NCBI GenBank assembly: GCA_943328975.2
Contig: CALQCC020000015.1
Coordinates: 37,760-101,759 of the forward strand
DNA: 64,000 nt
Direction of reading: 5' to 3'
Source: Bordetella parapertussis
Lineage (GTDB): Bacteria; Acidobacteriota; Terriglobia; Bryobacterales; Bryobacteraceae
Numbering within the stretch: position 1 is the first letter of the stretch; the number at the start of each line of letters is the position of its first letter. The position numbers and the translations under genes were made by a program. Of the stretch, positions 61,271-64,000 are shown piece by piece. A model generated the notes under the pieces. That model searched no databases, was not told the origin of the DNA, and worked only from the letters and a program-made list of their open reading frames with translations.

Positions 61271-62629
61271 ATGCGTAAGACTGGCCTTATTCTTCTTGCT
61301 CTGGCGGCCGTGCCGTTGGTGATCACTGCCTATCAACAGACGAAGGCCCTCAACGCTACGCAGATCGCGACGAACGAAGACCACGCTCGCATGATGAAGC
61401 TGTTGGGGATCGAATCGTTGCGTCGTGGGGCGAACGGGAGCGATGCGAAGGCGGACAACGCGGCCAACTACGACGAAGCGAAGGCGAATCCTTATCCGAA
61501 GCTCCCGGATCCGTTGACGATGAAGAACGGCAAGAAGGTCACCAGCGCGGCGATGTGGCGGCAGCGGCGGCTGGAGATCATGGAAGAGTTTGACCGCGAC
61601 ATTTACGGTCGCATGCCGAAGGTCACGCCGAAGGTGAACTGGGAAGTGGTCAGCAACACGCAGGAAATGGTGGGCGCGTTTCCGGTGGTGATGAAGCGGC
61701 TGACGGGGCACGTGGACAACTCGTCGTATCCGGCGGTGACGGTGGACATTCAGATGGTGCTGGCGACTCCAGCGAATGCCAAGGGCAAGGTTCCGGTGAT
61801 GATGGAGTTCGGGAGTGCGGCTCCTGCGCCGGTGGGTGCGGGGAAGGGCGGGAAGGCTCCGGATCCGAATGCTCCGTTGCCGTGGCAGCAACAGGTGTTG
61901 GCCAAGGGCTGGGGTTACGCGTTGATCACGCCGGGCAGCATTCAGGCGGACAACGGAGCGGGACTCACTGCGGGCATCATCGGGCTGGTGAACAAGGGCC
62001 AGCCGCGCAAGGCCGACGATTGGGGCGCGCTGCGGGCCTGGGCTTGGGGCGCGAGCCGTGCGCTGGACTATTTTGAAACCGACAAGGCCGTGGACGCTAA
62101 GCAGGTCGGCATCGAAGGACACTCGCGCTACGGCAAGGCGACGATGGTCACTATGGCGTACGATGAGCGCTTCGCGATCGCGTATGTGAGTTCGTCGGGA
62201 GCGGGCGGGGTGAAGCTGCATCGGCGCAACTGGGGCGAGTTGGTCGAGAACGTGGCTGCTCCGAGCGAGTATCACTGGATGGCGGGGAACTTCATGAAGT
62301 TCGCGGGTCCGCTGCACTGGGACGATATGACGGTGGATTCGCATGAGTTGGTGGCGTTGGGCGCTCCCAGGCCCGTGTTCATTGGCGGTGGTGCGACGAA
62401 CGGCGATGGCTGGGTGGACGCGAAGGGCATGTTCCTGGCAGCGGAGGGCGCGGGTCCGGTGTATAAGCTGCTGGGCAAGAAAGACATGGGCACCAGCGAA
62501 TTTCCGGCGATCGAGACGGCGCTGATCGATGGCGACGTGGCGTTCCGGCAGCATGCTGGGGGGCACACACCGGCTCCGAACTGGCCGACGTTCATCACGT
62601 TCGCGAGTCGGTACTTCAAGACGAAGTAG
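61271..62629 (+). CDS. CE15-type (glucuronoyl esterase-like) serine hydrolase, exported
   Basis: A 452-residue protein from ATG 61271, chosen for GAAGGAG nine bases upstream; the frame extends back into the inverted repeat. A signal peptide spans about 1-22. The nucleophile motif is GHSRYGK with Ser285, equivalent to the GCSRxGK of CE15. The catalytic His432 is in GGHTPAPNW, and IAYVSSSGAGG gives the conserved oxyanion region. CE15 enzymes split ester links between lignin and glucuronoxylan, so plant polymer use is suggested. The 3' end overlaps truA by 14 bases, convergently. Confidence 0.87.
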   Translation: MRKTGLILLALAAVPLVITAYQQTKALNATQIATNEDHARMMKLLGIESLRRGANGSDAKADNAANYDEAKANPYPKLPDPLTMKNGKKVTSAAMWRQRRLEIMEEFDRDIYGRMPKVTPKVNWEVVSNTQEMVGAFPVVMKRLTGHVDNSSYPAVTVDIQMVLATPANAKGKVPVMMEFGSAAPAPVGAGKGGKAPDPNAPLPWQQQVLAKGWGYALITPGSIQADNGAGLTAGIIGLVNKGQPRKADDWGALRAWAWGASRALDYFETDKAVDAKQVGIEGHSRYGKATMVTMAYDERFAIAYVSSSGAGGVKLHRRNWGELVENVAAPSEYHWMAGNFMKFAGPLHWDDMTVDSHELVALGAPRPVFIGGGATNGDGWVDAKGMFLAAEGAGPVYKLLGKKDMGTSEFPAIETALIDGDVAFRQHAGGHTPAPNWPTFITFASRYFKTK

Positions 62630-63365
62630 TTTCTGATTGCGGGTACTCGACGCTGACCAGGAACAATCCGCGCGCGGGGGCGGTAGGGCCCGGATCGCGG
62701 GACATCAGGATGTCCGCCGGTTCGAGATTGCCCTTGCCTACTTCAATCAAAACGCCGACGATGTTGCGGACCATGTGTTTCAGGAAGCCGCTGCCGCGCA
62801 CGCGATAGATCAGGCGGTCGCCTTCGCGGGTGATCTGGGACGAGAAGATCCTGCGGACTTTGCTGCGCCCTAGGTCGTCGGTGTCGTCGGAGGTTGCGAA
62901 GGACGTGAAGTCGTGTTCGCCTTCGAGGACTTGGGCCGCTTCCATCATGCGAGCTTCGTTCAGTGGGAACGGATGGTGATGGACGAAGCGCCGGTCGAAG
63001 GGGGAGCAGATGGTGGAACGCAGGATGCGGTATTCGTAGGTCTTGGCCACGGCGTCGAAGCGTGCGTGGAAGCTGTCGTGGACCTCTGCTGCGTCGATGA
63101 TGCGGATATCGCGCGGCAGGGTTTGGTTCATCGCGCGCATCAGATTCTGGATGGGGATCGGGTTGCGCAGATGGAATGAAGCCACCTGCGCCAAGGCGTG
63201 TACGCCCGCGTCGGTGCGACCGGAGGCCTCGACGTTGACGTGCGAGCCTTCGAGGGCGGAGAGCACGGCTTCGACCGCCGCCTCGATCGTGGGTAATCCG
63301 GGTTGCACCTGCCAGCCGCGATAGTCGGTGCCGTCGTAGCTGAGCGTGATGCGAATGCGCCTCAA
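62616..63365 (-). CDS. truA: tRNA pseudouridine synthase A (positions 38-40)
   Basis: A 249-residue protein. The start is taken as TTG 63365, which overlaps the pyrE stop as TTGA and gives RRIRITLSYDGTDYRGWQ, the normal TruA N terminus. Catalytic Asp52 is in ASGRTDAGVHA. Further signatures are NQTLPRDIRI, YEYRI and GSGFLKHMVRNIVG. It modifies U38-U40 in tRNA anticodon arms. The frame continues upstream to 63986 but that part lies inside pyrE and is not coding. Confidence 0.93.
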   Translation of the reverse strand: MRRIRITLSYDGTDYRGWQVQPGLPTIEAAVEAVLSALEGSHVNVEASGRTDAGVHALAQVASFHLRNPIPIQNLMRAMNQTLPRDIRIIDAAEVHDSFHARFDAVAKTYEYRILRSTICSPFDRRFVHHHPFPLNEARMMEAAQVLEGEHDFTSFATSDDTDDLGRSKVRRIFSSQITREGDRLIYRVRGSGFLKHMVRNIVGVLIEVGKGNLEPADILMSRDPGPTAPARGLFLVSVEYPQSETTSS

Positions 63366-63928
63366 GCTTTTCGCGATCCCGGCTTTTCGACGGGTACGCC
63401 TTCCTTGCACAGCGGGCAGAAGTCCGGGGGCCAGGTCTCGGGCTTGAGGACGGTCAGTGCGACGCGGGGGACGCCGACGTCGGCGGTGCCGCCACTGCGG
63501 TCGACGATGCTGCCTGCTCCCAGTACGTTCGCACCGGCGGCCTGCAGGAGCTCGATGACTTCGCGGGTACTGCCGCCGGTGGTCACTACGTCCTCGACGA
63601 CGACGAAGGTTTCGCCCGGTTCGATGGCGAAGCCGCGTCGCAGGGTCATTTTGCCGTCGGCGTCGCGCTCGGTGAAGATGAAGCGGACGCCCATGGCGCG
63701 GGCGACCTCGTGGCCGATGATCAGGCCTCCGATGGCGGGGGACGCGACCGCGCCGCCTTTTGGCATACGAGAAGCTAGTTCTTTCGCGAGCCGTTCGGCG
63801 AGTGGCGGATGCTGCAAAAGTTTCGCGCTTTGCAGATATTCGGCGGAGTGCAAACCGCTGGTCAATCGGAAGTGGCCGCGCAGGTAAGCCCCTGTGTCTA
63901 GAAAGGTTTGGAGTGTAGAGTCGTTCAC
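63362..63928 (-). CDS. pyrE: Orotate phosphoribosyltransferase
   Basis: A 188-residue enzyme joining orotate and PRPP in pyrimidine synthesis. The PRPP-binding motif is VVVEDVVTTGGSTRE, preceded by SPAIGGLIIGHEVA and the catalytic loop segment FTERDADGKMTLRRGF. The C terminus carries DFCPLCKEG, a CxxC extension seen in one PyrE branch. It is the upstream gene of a pyrE-truA pair. The last 72 bases of the window after its start hold no recognisable gene; no convincing promoter was identified there. Confidence 0.95.
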   Translation of the reverse strand: MNDSTLQTFLDTGAYLRGHFRLTSGLHSAEYLQSAKLLQHPPLAERLAKELASRMPKGGAVASPAIGGLIIGHEVARAMGVRFIFTERDADGKMTLRRGFAIEPGETFVVVEDVVTTGGSTREVIELLQAAGANVLGAGSIVDRSGGTADVGVPRVALTVLKPETWPPDFCPLCKEGVPVEKPGSRKA

Positions 63929-64000
63929 GGTGTCTTATGTAATAATAGTCCTTACTCCCAAGAGGAATCGACACCCCCTGTAACACCGGACCCTACCGGA

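Noticed and set aside
61235..62566. A 443-residue minus-strand frame opposite the CE15-type gene
   Set aside because: Arg/His-rich shadow of a GC-rich gene; no motif, while the plus strand has a signal peptide, catalytic Ser and His.
63366..63986. 5' extension of the truA frame
   Set aside because: It lies inside pyrE in another frame and has low-complexity Arg-rich translation; the TTG at 63365 gives the family N terminus.

Overview
The window looks like chromosome of a high-GC, Gram-negative, diderm soil-type bacterium. The best guess is an acidobacterium near the Bryobacter/Solibacter/Paludibaculum group (class Terriglobia). This is inferred from gene content, not from a marker search. 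Pointers are a Ser/Thr kinase fused to a PD40 propeller, an S46 dipeptidyl-peptidase, a CE15-type esterase, a PadR gene paired with a permease-prefix membrane protein, a PEP-CTERM protein, BamD, and a meso-DAP-type MurE. No rRNA, CRISPR array, insertion sequence or phage genes were seen. No gene-free stretch exceeds about 270 bases.

Layout. 1-6.7 kb: edge of a membrane protein, an S46 peptidase, and a divergent zinc-ribbon plus TPR gene pair. 6.8-10.8 kb: a HAD phosphatase, a tiny amidohydrolase-like lipoprotein and a visibly AT-richer McrB/McrC-type restriction pair. 10.9-13.6 kb (minus): metK then tig; the metK leader carries a candidate SAM/SAH-type riboswitch. 13.6-17.7 kb (minus): DinB protein, methyltransferase, kinase, tRNA-Pro. 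17.8-19.6 kb: a 48-residue zinc ribbon and an M28 peptidase. 19.7-36.3 kb: a complete-looking division and cell wall (dcw) cluster of 14 genes in one direction, mraZ-rsmH-ftsL-ftsI-murE-murF-mraY-murD-ftsW-murG-murC-ftsQ-ftsA-ftsZ. Most neighbours overlap by 1-13 bases, there is a MraZ-type operator at its head, and murB and ddl are absent.

36.4-43.5 kb: a class C beta-lactamase-fold hydrolase, a HerA-like ATPase, YjbQ, glmS, purS and a YycJ-like metallo-hydrolase whose only well-placed start codon is ATC. 43.6-47.6 kb is accessory: PadR plus membrane protein, ArsC, two toxin-antitoxin pairs pointing at each other, and between them a DUF4062 gene with a frameshift at a seven-G run. 47.8-50.6 kb: purB, a degenerate receiver protein and a PEP-CTERM protein. 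50.7-54.2 kb (minus): alpha/beta hydrolase, YajQ, response regulator, BamD and Rpe. 54.3-64 kb: a GT-C-like membrane protein, metallo-hydrolase, histidine phosphatase, an ICMT-like methyltransferase, RsmB-like protein, endonuclease IV, two small hypothetical genes, a CE15-type esterase, TruA and PyrE.

Working together: the dcw cluster covers lipid II synthesis from UDP-MurNAc through lipid II (MurC, D, E, F, MraY, MurG), its polymerisation and crosslinking (FtsW, FtsI) and the divisome core (FtsL, Q, A, Z). GlmS feeds the same pathway with glucosamine-6-phosphate. MetK supplies SAM to several methyltransferases nearby. The accessory stretches (McrBC pair, TA/DUF4062 block) look like defence or stress cargo set between housekeeping genes.
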